From contig NZ_BMWA01000007.1 in assembly GCF_014650995.1 (NCBI RefSeq), positions 237,479 through 301,478 on the forward strand: a DNA stretch of 64,000 bases, in the 5' to 3' direction. The stretch comes from Streptomyces viridiviolaceus (GTDB lineage: Bacteria > Actinomycetota > Actinomycetes > Streptomycetales > Streptomycetaceae). Under the pieces are notes generated by a model. The model made no database searches, was not told the origin of the DNA, and worked only from the letters and a program-made list of their open reading frames with translations. The position numbers and the translations under genes are program-made. Position 1 is the first letter of the stretch. Every line of letters starts with the position of its first letter. Positions 19,586 through 27,371 of the stretch are shown here, one piece after another.

Positions 19586-21000
19586 CTCTGCGCCACCCCG
19601 GCCAGCCGTGTCGGCGGCAGGTACTCCCGTACATACGTCCGCTCCCAGCACGCGCCCGTCTCCCGCAGCTCGCTCCAGGTCGTGTACCGGTAGCGGAACA
19701 GGCGGGCACGGACGAAGCGGGGCGGCGCGTCCGGCGGGAACGGCGAACGGCGCAGCAGCCGGAGCGTGTCGCGGTCGTTCTCCAGCAGCCGCTCCACGAG
19801 GGTGCCGAACCACGAACCGGCGTACGCCGGCGAGAGCGCGGCGAACCACATCAGCCAGTCCAGCCGCAGATGGTACGGCGCGAACTGGCGCGGCCAGCGC
19901 CGAGGATCACCGGGCTTGCCCTTGAACTCGTACTCCCGCCAGTCGGAGTCCTCGCGCGGCACGTCGTCGGCGGTGCCCTCGATCACCACCTCGTAGCGGA
20001 CCCGGCTGACGGTCCCGAAGGCGCCGTAGGTGTTGACCAGGTGCAGCGGATCGAAGGAGCGGTTCATCACCTGACGCCGGGAGATCATGTTGCGGGCCGG
20101 CCGGTAGCTCAGCAGGACCAGCAGCGCCGCCACCGCCAGGACCACGACCTCGTACCACAGCGGGGCGGGGGCCGCGGACGGCGGCTCCACCGGGAACCGC
20201 ACCGCCGACAGGGCCAGCACGATGGTGACCCAGTTCAGCCAGGAGAAGTTGCCCGACAGCACCAGCCACAGCTGGGTGACGATCATCAGGGCCGCGGCGG
20301 CCGTCGCCACGGGCTGCGGGGTGAACAGCAGGAAGGGCACCACGAGCTGGGTGACATGGTTGGCGGCCACCTCGACGCGGTGCAGCGGCCGGGGCAGACG
20401 GTGGAAGAACCAGCTCAGCGGGCCGGGCATCGGCTGGGTCTCGTGGTGGTGGTCCAGGCAGGTCAGCTTCCGCCAGCACTCGTCACCGCGCAGCTTGATC
20501 AGCCCCGCCCCGAACTCGACCCGGAACAGCAGCCAGCGCAGCAGGAACAGGACGACGATCGGCGGGGCCACCTCGTCGTTGCCGAGGAGGACGGCGAGGA
20601 AGCCGGTCTCCAGCAGCAGCGACTCCCAGCCGAACGAGTACCAGGTCTGCCCGACGTTGACGATCGACAGGTACAGCGCCCACGGCACCAGCCACAGCAG
20701 CATGGCGCCCCACAGCGGCAGGAGTGAGTCCAGTCCCGCCACCAGTGCCGCCGACACGGCGCAGCCCGCCCAGGCACAGCCCGCGAACAGGCGGTCCGAG
20801 TAGCGCAGCTGGAACAGGCTCGGCGCCCGTTTGAACGGCACCCGCTCCACGAAGCGGGGCACGGGCAGCATGCCGCGCTCGCCGATCAGCGCGCGGAACT
20901 GCAGGGCCGCCGTCAGGAACGCGACCAGGTACAGCGCGGCCAGGGCCCGCTGGAAGACCAGCCGGGTCAGCCAGTAGTCGGGTGCGGTGAACCACTCCAC
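19579..21000 (-). CDS. Lipase maturation factor family membrane protein
   Basis: A 473-residue polytopic membrane protein of the LMF1/LMF2 family. In animals these are ER proteins needed to fold dimeric lipases; the bacterial role is not established. It has several predicted helices in the first 330 residues. Typical family segments are NVGQTWYSFGWESLLLETGF, FRVEFGAGLIKLRGDECWR, the hydrophilic QRPMP-like loop TQPMPGPLSWFFHRLP, and the C-terminal APYHLRLDWLMWFAALSP. GTG 21000 has GAGGAG about eight bases upstream. It diverges from the PP2C-type phosphatase gene, 116 bp between starts. Its 3' end has taken over the region beside the aldo/keto reductase fragment. Confidence 0.88.
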   Translation of the reverse strand: MEWFTAPDYWLTRLVFQRALAALYLVAFLTAALQFRALIGERGMLPVPRFVERVPFKRAPSLFQLRYSDRLFAGCAWAGCAVSAALVAGLDSLLPLWGAMLLWLVPWALYLSIVNVGQTWYSFGWESLLLETGFLAVLLGNDEVAPPIVVLFLLRWLLFRVEFGAGLIKLRGDECWRKLTCLDHHHETQPMPGPLSWFFHRLPRPLHRVEVAANHVTQLVVPFLLFTPQPVATAAAALMIVTQLWLVLSGNFSWLNWVTIVLALSAVRFPVEPPSAAPAPLWYEVVVLAVAALLVLLSYRPARNMISRRQVMNRSFDPLHLVNTYGAFGTVSRVRYEVVIEGTADDVPREDSDWREYEFKGKPGDPRRWPRQFAPYHLRLDWLMWFAALSPAYAGSWFGTLVERLLENDRDTLRLLRRSPFPPDAPPRFVRARLFRYRYTTWSELRETGACWERTYVREYLPPTRLAGVAQRS

Positions 21001-21116
21001 GGACGCGCTCCTCTCGTGTCACGCTTCGTGTACCCGGTCGGACGGTGGCCGTCCCGGCGGCCCAGGTCGTCAACCAGGAGTCGAAGAATCGGACATTTCC
21101 TGGCAAGGTGGGGCTC

Positions 21117-23207
21117 ATGGCTGATCGGGGAGCGAGCGCCCTGTCACTCCCGGACGACTGGCCCGCCCACCCGGAGCCGATCCTGGCGCTCAACCGCATG
21201 GGCAGTTTCGACTGGGACCTGGACTCCGGTCTGTTCCACATGGACGCCCAGGCGCACGAGGTCTTCGACCTGCGCCCCGAGGAGTACGACGGCCGCCCCG
21301 AGTCCCTGGCAACGCGCGTCCCGCGTGCGGAGAGCAGCCGCCTGGACGCCCTGGTCGCCCAGGCCATGAAGGACGGCAGCGAGAACTACGGCACGTACTT
21401 CCGCCTGCGACGCCGCGACGGCACCCTGCGCTGGACCCACACCCAGGGCTACATCCGGCGCGACGAGACCGGACGCCCCCGCCGGATCATCGGCATCCTC
21501 CGCGACGCCACCGACGAGATCGCCGAGATCGAGGCGCGCCGCGAGCAGGCCGCGCAGAACGAGGTGCGACGCCGGCAGACCAACGTGGTGCAGGTGGCCA
21601 CGGCCGCCCTCGCCCACGCCCGTACCGTGGACGACGTCATCCACGTCCTGAAGGACACCCACGGCATCACCCGCCTGGGCGCCACCAGCCTCGTCATGGG
21701 CCTCGTCGAGGCCGGCCGCATCCGGCTGGTCTCCGACGGCCCCGACAACAGCTTCGTCCCCGGCACCCGCATCACCCGGATCGACGAGCCCTACCCGATG
21801 AGCGAGGCCGTCCGGACCCTCAGTCCGCGCTTCATCGAGTCACCGGAGGAGTTCGCGGAGCGCTACCCCGTCCTGTGGCCGGACATCACCCATCTGCAGG
21901 TCACGTCGGCCGCCTATCTGCCGCTCATCGCCCAGGCCCGGCCGATCGGCGCGATGGGGCTGCTCTACAGCGACCGGCGCGGATTCTCGCCCGAGGACCG
22001 CGACCTCATCGTGGCGCTCGGCAGCAGCATCGCGCAGAGCCTGCAGCGGGCCATGCTGTACGAGCAGGAGATGGACCTCGCCGAGGGCCTGCAGCAGGCC
22101 ATGCTGCCGCGCACCATCCCCAGCGTGCCCGGCAGCGACGTCGCCGTCCGCTACCGGGCCGCCACCATCGGCGGCTCCCTCGGCCGTGACATCGGCGGTG
22201 ACTGGTACGACCTGATCCCGCTGCCCGGCGGACGCGTCGGAGCCGTCATCGGCGACGTCCAGGGCCACGACACGCACGCCGCCGCCGTCATGGGCCAGCT
22301 CCGCATCGTGCTGCGCGCCTACGCGGCCGAGGGCCACACCCCGGCCACCGTGATGGCGCGGGCCTCCGTCTTCCTGCACGAACTGGACACCGACCGCTTC
22401 GCCACCTGCCTGTACGCGGAGGCCGACATGGCGACCGGGGTCGTCCAGGTGGTCCGGGCCGGGCACATCGACCCGCTGGTGCGGCACGGCGACGGCACGT
22501 GCCGCCGCATCCCGGTCGAGGGCGGGCTGCCGCTCGGCCTGTCCGCCGAGTTCGGTCGCCTCGACTATCCGGTCGGCACCATCGAGCTCGACCCCGGCAA
22601 CACCCTGCTGCTGTGCACCGACGGCCTGGTCGAGCAGCCCGGTGCCGACCTCGACGACGGCATGCAGGCCCTCGCCGCGCATGTCGCCACCGGCCCCGAA
22701 GACGTACGGGAGCTGGCCGACCGGCTGATCCACGAGGCGGAGGAGCGCGGCGGTGACGACGACGTGGCGTTGCTGCTGCTGCGCCGGCGGGGCCTGGACA
22801 CCCCGCAGTCCGGTGGCCGGCTCCAGCAGCACGTGGCACCGGGCGACCCCGAGGCGCTGACCGAGGCCCGGCGCATGATCCGCGCCGCCGTCCGCGCCTG
22901 GGGCGCCGCGGACCACGCCGACGAGATCGAGCTGGTCGCCGACGAGCTGATCACCAACGCCCTGATGCACACCGAGGGCTCCGCGGTCGTCACCCTGCGG
23001 GTCCTCACCGGCACCGACCGCCGGTTGCGCGTGGAGGTCGAGGACTCCTCCAGCGCCCTGCCGCGCCGCCGCGAGGCGGGCGCGTCCGGGGTCTCCGGAC
23101 GGGGGCTGCTGCTGGTCGAGGTGCTCGGTGACGTGTGGGGCGTGGAGGCGCGCGGCGGCGGCAAGTGCGTGTGGTCCGAGTTCGTCGTCCCGCACCGCGA
23201 GCCGTAG
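21117..23207 (+). CDS. PAS-GAF-SpoIIE (PP2C) phosphatase with HATPase anti-sigma kinase domain
   Basis: A 696-residue cytoplasmic signalling protein. Domains in order are PAS (about 25-135, NRMGSFDWDLDSGLFHMDAQ), GAF (about 165-310), a SpoIIE/PP2C serine phosphatase (about 335-555) with metal Asp residues in IGGDWYDLIPLPGG, IGDVQGHD, LLCTDGLVE and GDDDVALLLL, and a C-terminal RsbW-like HATPase (about 575-690) with ELVADELITNALMHTEG and SGRGLLLVEVLGDVWGV. It is both phosphatase and kinase of STAS-type anti-sigma antagonists, as in Streptomyces SigB-type partner switching. ATG 21117 is preceded by AAGGTGGGG. A SigB-type sigma gene lies two genes downstream, which makes a functional link plausible but unproven. 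Confidence 0.92.
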   Translation: MADRGASALSLPDDWPAHPEPILALNRMGSFDWDLDSGLFHMDAQAHEVFDLRPEEYDGRPESLATRVPRAESSRLDALVAQAMKDGSENYGTYFRLRRRDGTLRWTHTQGYIRRDETGRPRRIIGILRDATDEIAEIEARREQAAQNEVRRRQTNVVQVATAALAHARTVDDVIHVLKDTHGITRLGATSLVMGLVEAGRIRLVSDGPDNSFVPGTRITRIDEPYPMSEAVRTLSPRFIESPEEFAERYPVLWPDITHLQVTSAAYLPLIAQARPIGAMGLLYSDRRGFSPEDRDLIVALGSSIAQSLQRAMLYEQEMDLAEGLQQAMLPRTIPSVPGSDVAVRYRAATIGGSLGRDIGGDWYDLIPLPGGRVGAVIGDVQGHDTHAAAVMGQLRIVLRAYAAEGHTPATVMARASVFLHELDTDRFATCLYAEADMATGVVQVVRAGHIDPLVRHGDGTCRRIPVEGGLPLGLSAEFGRLDYPVGTIELDPGNTLLLCTDGLVEQPGADLDDGMQALAAHVATGPEDVRELADRLIHEAEERGGDDDVALLLLRRRGLDTPQSGGRLQQHVAPGDPEALTEARRMIRAAVRAWGAADHADEIELVADELITNALMHTEGSAVVTLRVLTGTDRRLRVEVEDSSSALPRRREAGASGVSGRGLLLVEVLGDVWGVEARGGGKCVWSEFVVPHREP

Positions 23208-23262
23208 CCCCGTCGTGCCGGTCCCGGATGGCGGCCCCGGTGCCGGGTGGCACCCTTGACCT

Positions 23263-24126
23263 ATGCCCGAACTGCCCGAGGTCGAGGCGCTCAGGGACTT
23301 CCTGACCGAGCACCTCGTCGGCCACGAGATCGTACGGGTGCTGCCCGTGGCGATCAGCGTGCTGAAGACGTACGACCCGCCGCTCGCGGCCCTGGAGGGC
23401 CATCAGGTCGCCGCCGTGCACCGGTACGGCAAGTTCCTCGACGTCGAGACCGCGGACGGCCCGCATCTGGTGACCCATCTGGCGCGCGCGGGCTGGCTGC
23501 AGTGGAGGGACAGCCTGCCCGACGGCGCGCCCCGCCCCGGCAAGGGCCCGCTGGCCCTACGCGTCGCGCTGGAGACCGGCGCCGGCTTCGACCTCACGGA
23601 GGCGGGCACGCAGAAGCGGCTCGCGGTGTACGTGGTGCGCGACCCGCTGGAGGTGCCGGGCGTCGCCCGGCTCGGCCCGGACCCGCTCGCCGACGACTTC
23701 GACGAGGCGTGCTTCACCGCGCTCCTGGCCGGCGAGCGGCGGCAGCTCAAGGGAGCCCTGCGGGACCAGTCCCTGATCGCTGGGGTGGGGAACGCCTACA
23801 GCGACGAGATCCTGCACGCGGCGAAGATGTCCCCGTTCAAACTGGCCTCGTCGCTCACCCCGGAGGAGACCGCTCGGCTGTACGCGGCCCTGCGCGTCAC
23901 GCTCACCGAGGCGGTCGAGCGGTCCCGGGGCCTGGCCGCGGGCCGGCTGAAGGCGGAGAAGAAGAGCGGGCTGCGCGTGCACGGCCGCACCGGCGAGCCG
24001 TGCCCGGTGTGCGGTGACACCATCCGCGAGGTCTCCTTCAGCGACTCCTCGCTCCAGTACTGCCCGACCTGCCAGACGGGCGGCAAGCCGCTGGCGGACC
24101 GGAGGATGTCGCGGTTGCTCAAGTAG
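23263..24126 (+). CDS. Fpg/Nei family DNA glycosylase
   Basis: A 287-residue bifunctional DNA glycosylase/AP lyase that removes oxidised bases. The N-terminus MPELPEVE gives the catalytic Pro2 and Glu3 after Met removal. The helix-two-turn-helix is QSLIAGVGNAYSDEILHAAK (about 169-188). The C-terminal zinc finger has Cys at about 247, 250, 267 and 270 (CPVCGD and CPTCQTGG). The mid part differs from classical MutM, which suggests one of the several Fpg-like paralogues of actinomycetes. The start is fixed because Pro must be residue 2. It follows the phosphatase by 55 bp and may share a transcript. Confidence 0.93.
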   Translation: MPELPEVEALRDFLTEHLVGHEIVRVLPVAISVLKTYDPPLAALEGHQVAAVHRYGKFLDVETADGPHLVTHLARAGWLQWRDSLPDGAPRPGKGPLALRVALETGAGFDLTEAGTQKRLAVYVVRDPLEVPGVARLGPDPLADDFDEACFTALLAGERRQLKGALRDQSLIAGVGNAYSDEILHAAKMSPFKLASSLTPEETARLYAALRVTLTEAVERSRGLAAGRLKAEKKSGLRVHGRTGEPCPVCGDTIREVSFSDSSLQYCPTCQTGGKPLADRRMSRLLK

Positions 24127-24260
24127 GAATCCCGCACGAACCACTCAAGTGGCCACCCTGCGAATAAAAGGGACAAAGGTCCCGAATGGTCGCGGGGGTC
24201 GGATGGGCACAGAAGGTCGGAGAAGCTACGTGACCGAGCCCACAGCGAGGATCCAGCAGT
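24127..24260 (+). promoter_or_regulatory. Upstream region of the SigB-type sigma gene with CGAACCACTCAAGT motif
   Basis: CGAACCACTCAAGT at 24137-24150 differs by one base from CGAATCACTCAAGT at 25803-25816, upstream of the anti-sigma gene. CCACT and AGTGG at 24141-24152 form a small inverted repeat, and GGGAC/GTCCC brackets a short hairpin near 24169-24182. A common regulator or promoter class for the locus is a reasonable inference. Confidence 0.4.
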
Positions 24261-25079
24261 ATGCCGACCGATGTCGTCGCCCGCCCGTGCCCCTCCGCCG
24301 ACCAGGCGCCCCACCCGGCCGCGCCGGTTGCCGTCACCGCGGCCTTCCACCGCTTCGCCGCCCTGGACGACGGGCCCGTGAAGGAACGGCTGCAGGAGGA
24401 GCTGATGCGGGCCTGGCTGCCGATGGCCCACCGGCTCGCCGCGCGCTTCCGCGACCGGGGCGAGAGCCCCGAGGACCTGCGCCAGGTCGCCGCCCTGGGG
24501 CTGCTCAAGGCGATCCGCCGGTTCGATCCCGACCGGGGGCCGTTCGAACCCTTCGCGATACCCACCATCAGGGGCGAGATACGACGGCACTTCCGCGACC
24601 GCACCTGGGGCGTGCGGGTGCCGCGCCGGGTCCAGGAACTGCGCAACCGGGTCCGAGCGGCCTACGTGGAACTGACCCTCGTCCCCGGCAGCCCCCGTCC
24701 CACCGCCGCCGACCTGGCCCGGCACACCGGACTCTCCGAGGAGGAGGTCCGCGACGGCATGGAGGCCCTGGAAAGCTACCGCGCCCTGTCCCTCGACGCG
24801 GCGGGAGGGGACGGCGGCGCGGAGGCCGAGGGGCCGCCTCTGGCGGACGTACTGGGGGAGACGGACCACTCCTTCGAGCTCGTGGTCGACCGGGAGAGCG
24901 TCAAGGAGTCGGTGCGCCGGCTGCCCTCCCGCGAACGGGCCATCCTCTACCTGCGCTTCTTCGAGGACTGGTCGCAGAGCCGCATCGCGGAACGCATGGG
25001 CATCTCCCAGATGCACGTGTCCCGGCTGCTCAGCCAGACCTGCGCCCGGATCCGCCGGGAGACGCTCGACCCGCGGTGA
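24261..25079 (+). CDS. RNA polymerase sigma factor, SigB/SigF/SigG subfamily
   Basis: A 272-residue alternative sigma factor. Region 2 contains RAWLPMAHRLAARFRDRGES, DLRQVAALGLLKAIRRFDPD and PFAIPTIRGEIRRHFRDRTW, which is diagnostic of the SigB/SigF group. VRVPRRVQELRNRV continues into region 3. Region 4 has LPSRERAILYLRFFEDWSQ and the helix-turn-helix SRIAERMGISQMHVSRLLSQ. Such factors in Streptomyces govern stress and sporulation and are usually held by RsbW-like kinases, consistent with the HATPase protein at 21117. ATG 24261 has GCGAGG ten bases upstream. It converges on an anti-sigma gene with only four bases between stops. Confidence 0.94.
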   Translation: MPTDVVARPCPSADQAPHPAAPVAVTAAFHRFAALDDGPVKERLQEELMRAWLPMAHRLAARFRDRGESPEDLRQVAALGLLKAIRRFDPDRGPFEPFAIPTIRGEIRRHFRDRTWGVRVPRRVQELRNRVRAAYVELTLVPGSPRPTAADLARHTGLSEEEVRDGMEALESYRALSLDAAGGDGGAEAEGPPLADVLGETDHSFELVVDRESVKESVRRLPSRERAILYLRFFEDWSQSRIAERMGISQMHVSRLLSQTCARIRRETLDPR

Positions 25080-25083
25080 CCGC

Positions 25084-25734
25084 TCAGCCGGCGGGGAGCG
25101 TCACCAGGCGCTCCCCGTCCGTCGTGCGCACCTCGTAGCGGGCGATCTCCTCCGGGTGCAGGGCGGCGCCGCCGCGCATGGTGTTCGGCCGCGCGTCGCG
25201 CCGGGGCACGCTCCAGCTGGTGACCGTCTGCTCCGTCCCGTCGTGGCCGACGGCGATCAGCCGGCAGGGGCGCGGACCCGCCCCGTCCTTGACCCTGAGC
25301 TCGACCTCGCTTCCCCAGGCCTCGTCCTCGGCCGTGACCTGCGCCCACACCCCCGACCGCTCGTCGGTCGCGGTGATCGGCGCCGTCGGGTCGCCCTGCA
25401 CGGCGAGGAGCGCGGCACCGGGCCCGGCCACGGCGAGGACGACCGCGGCGGCCACGGCGTACAGCAGGCGCCTGCGCCCGGCCCGGTGCCGGGACGCGAC
25501 CTCGGACAGCAGGCGGTCCAGCAGCCTCGGTCCGGGCGCGGCCAGGGGATGCACCGGACGCGGGGTCGCCCGCCGGTACAGCATCAGCTGCCGGGTGGTG
25601 GGGCCGAACTCGGTCACCTGTGCCGCACAGCGGGGGCACTCCATGAGGTGGTCCTCGAAGCGGAAGGCATCCGCCTCGTCCAGCACGCCGAGCGCGTAGG
25701 CGCCGACGTCGCGATGCCTCTCCAGGGACCTCAT
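25084..25734 (-). CDS. Zinc-finger anti-sigma factor (RskA/zf-HC2 type), membrane-bound
   Basis: A 216-residue predicted anti-sigma factor. The N-terminal ZAS domain has His7 and the H-x3-C-x2-C motif HLMECPRC (29-36). One transmembrane helix spans about 90-112. The remaining 100 residues form an extracytoplasmic RskA-like domain (SGVWAQVTAEDEAWGSEVEL, and NTMRGGAALHPEEIARYEV near the end). It should sequester an ECF sigma factor and release it on an extracellular signal. The natural partner is the ECF factor at 26598-27143, two genes upstream on the same strand; the convergent SigB-type factor is not the usual target of this class. It is probably the last gene of the sigma-DUF-anti-sigma unit, with its own upstream region at 25735-25930. 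Confidence 0.88.
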   Translation of the reverse strand: MRSLERHRDVGAYALGVLDEADAFRFEDHLMECPRCAAQVTEFGPTTRQLMLYRRATPRPVHPLAAPGPRLLDRLLSEVASRHRAGRRRLLYAVAAAVVLAVAGPGAALLAVQGDPTAPITATDERSGVWAQVTAEDEAWGSEVELRVKDGAGPRPCRLIAVGHDGTEQTVTSWSVPRRDARPNTMRGGAALHPEEIARYEVRTTDGERLVTLPAG

Positions 25735-25802
25735 GCCGAATCCTCGTGCCGTTGGGTGGGTGCGGGGTCACTCCTTGCTCCCACCCGTACGCACCGGAGA
25801 GT

Positions 25803-25816
25803 CGAATCACTCAAGT
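25803..25816. promoter_or_regulatory. Copy of the CGAATCACTCAAGT motif upstream of the anti-sigma gene
   Basis: This word is 13/14 identical to 24137-24150. It lies 69 bp upstream of the anti-sigma start, read in the opposite orientation to that gene. A shorter relative, CGATTACTCAA, occurs at 26538-26548 before the unknown gene. Nothing else in 25735-25930 looks like a gene. Confidence 0.4.
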
Positions 25817-25930
25817 CACGCGCAGAATCGCAACCAAGGGATTCGGAGCGGCCCGGCCCGCGGATTGGTCCGTGCGGAAGAAAGTTCTCCCGCCCCGGTC
25901 GAACCCCCGGTGTCCCGCCGAAGGCCGTGG

Positions 25931-26455
25931 CTAGAAGAGGTGGATGGCGAGGTGGCCCAGTGGCAGGCCGAGCTGCCAGGCCGGCGTCCACACCTTCGGC
26001 CCCTCGTCCTCGTCGGCCCCGGACGTGCCGCCCGGCACCGCGTCGAGGTCGGGGGCGAGCAGTTCGGTCTCCTGGAGCCACCGCCAGGCCGCCCGGGCCA
26101 GCTCCAGGTCGGGCGATCGCAGGGCGTCGGCAGGATCAGCGGCGGCCAGGGCGTCGATCTCGGCGAAGCGCTCGCGCACCCACTCGTGCCACGGCTGGTC
26201 GTAGGCCGTCAGGGACAGCCAGGTCTCCAGCCGGGTGACGACCCGGATGCCGCAGAGCTCGCCCTCGGTGTCGGACAGGAACACGGTCAGCGCCAGCGCG
26301 TCCCGTCCGGCGCGGAACTCGAACGACGTCGGCGGCATCAGATCGCCGGTGCGCAGCAGTTCGTCGGCGATGTACTCGGCGTAGAACCACGCCATGGGGA
26401 CGGTCAGTTCACCGCCACCGGTGCCGTCCGTGCTCTCTTGACCTCTGTGCAGCAT
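25931..26455 (-). CDS. Conserved hypothetical protein in the ECF sigma locus
   Basis: Up to 174 residues, or 154 if translation starts at Met21 (26395). It is acidic and globular, with no signal peptide or membrane helix: MAWFYAEYIADELLRTGDLM, FEFRAGRDALALTVFLSD, then LELARAAWRWLQETELLAPD and a final LGLPLGHLAIHLF. I do not recognise a family or active site. It is flanked on the same strand by an ECF sigma gene 143 bp upstream and an anti-sigma gene 197 bp downstream, so it may be a target or modulator of that pair. GGAAGGG sits very close to the first ATG, which makes the exact start uncertain. Confidence 0.7.
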   Translation of the reverse strand: MLHRGQESTDGTGGGELTVPMAWFYAEYIADELLRTGDLMPPTSFEFRAGRDALALTVFLSDTEGELCGIRVVTRLETWLSLTAYDQPWHEWVRERFAEIDALAAADPADALRSPDLELARAAWRWLQETELLAPDLDAVPGGTSGADEDEGPKVWTPAWQLGLPLGHLAIHLF

Positions 26456-26597
26456 CCCTTCCTGCCTTCCTCCGGTGCGTGCGCGTCGCCCGACCCGGGT
26501 TCGTGGGCCCCCGTCCGGAACACGGATGAGGACAGCCGATTACTCAACCGGGGTCCACGGCAAGGCGCTTTACGGAGGTTTGACTCGGCCGTCGGTT

Positions 26598-27143
26598 TCA
26601 CCGCAGGTCGGCGGCGTAACCCGGCAGAACCCGGCGCAGGGCGCGCAGCGCGTAGTACGCGCGGGACTTCACCGTACCGGGCGGGATTCCCAGGGTCGCC
26701 GCCGCTTCCGCCACACTCGCCCCCTGGAAGTACACGAGCACCAGTACTTCACGGTGTTCCGGAGTGAGTGTCTTCACAGCCTCGCGCACGTCGAGGGTCG
26801 CGGCCGCCCGTTCGGCGTGGTCCGCGCAGACGCGCGCGTTCTCCAGCACCGCGTCGCCGACCTCCGCGGGCCGTGCCTGCCGGGCCCGGCGCGCGTCGAT
26901 CGCGAGCCGTCTGCCGACCGTGAGCAGCCAGGGCCGTACGGAGTCGAAGTCGTCGGCGCGCAGGGCCTCGGGGTGCTGCCAGGCGCGCACCAGGGTCTCC
27001 TGCACCAGGTCCTCGGCGCGCTGCCGGTCGCCGTCGCTCAGCCGCAGCAGCAGCGCGAAGAGCGGCCGGCCGTGCTCGCGCTGCAGGGCGGCGAGCTCGT
27101 GCTCGGCGGTCGTCCCGTGGGGAAGGGTGGTTCCGGCCGTCAT
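26598..27143 (-). CDS. ECF-type RNA polymerase sigma factor
   Basis: A 181-residue group IV sigma factor. Region 2 spans about 20-90 (HGRPLFALLLRLSDGDRQRA, EDLVQETLVRAWQHPEALRA, RPWLLTVGRRLAIDARRARQ). Region 4 spans about 115-172 (REAVKTLTPEHREVLVLVYF, SVAEAAATLGIPPGTVKSRA). A SigL/SigK-type relationship fits its pairing with an RskA-like anti-sigma factor encoded downstream on the same strand. The start at 27143 is chosen at the usual N-terminus. No ribosome site is visible, so it may be leaderless, and the frame is open to a TTG at 27308. It diverges from the CapA-like gene at 27372. Confidence 0.9.
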   Translation of the reverse strand: MTAGTTLPHGTTAEHELAALQREHGRPLFALLLRLSDGDRQRAEDLVQETLVRAWQHPEALRADDFDSVRPWLLTVGRRLAIDARRARQARPAEVGDAVLENARVCADHAERAAATLDVREAVKTLTPEHREVLVLVYFQGASVAEAAATLGIPPGTVKSRAYYALRALRRVLPGYAADLR

Positions 27144-27371
27144 GGCCGTATGGCATCGCAGGGCGCCGCTCGCGGACAGGGCGCGCGCACGGATGTGCGA
27201 CGGACGGTCGATCGCGTCGACGAACGGTTCGACGAACGGTCGCCGCGGCCGTTGCGGGACGCCGGACGGGCTAATGGGCGTGTCGGAGTCGGCCTTGGCC
27301 GGGTGCAACTCCTTTCCTGTTCATGTGTAAATGCGACTTTCCCGTGTGTGCGACCACAGCGGAGTGAACGG

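Noticed and set aside
19327-20727. A 466-residue plus-strand frame
   Set aside because: Beyond its first 85 residues, which are the aldo/keto reductase fragment, it is antisense of the lipase maturation factor gene and shows low-complexity Arg/Gln/Gly sequence.
26475-27371. Long plus-strand extension of the CapA-like frame
   Set aside because: The frame is open for 299 codons before ATG 27372, but it is antisense of the ECF sigma and unknown genes. A signal peptide and ribosome site mark the true start.
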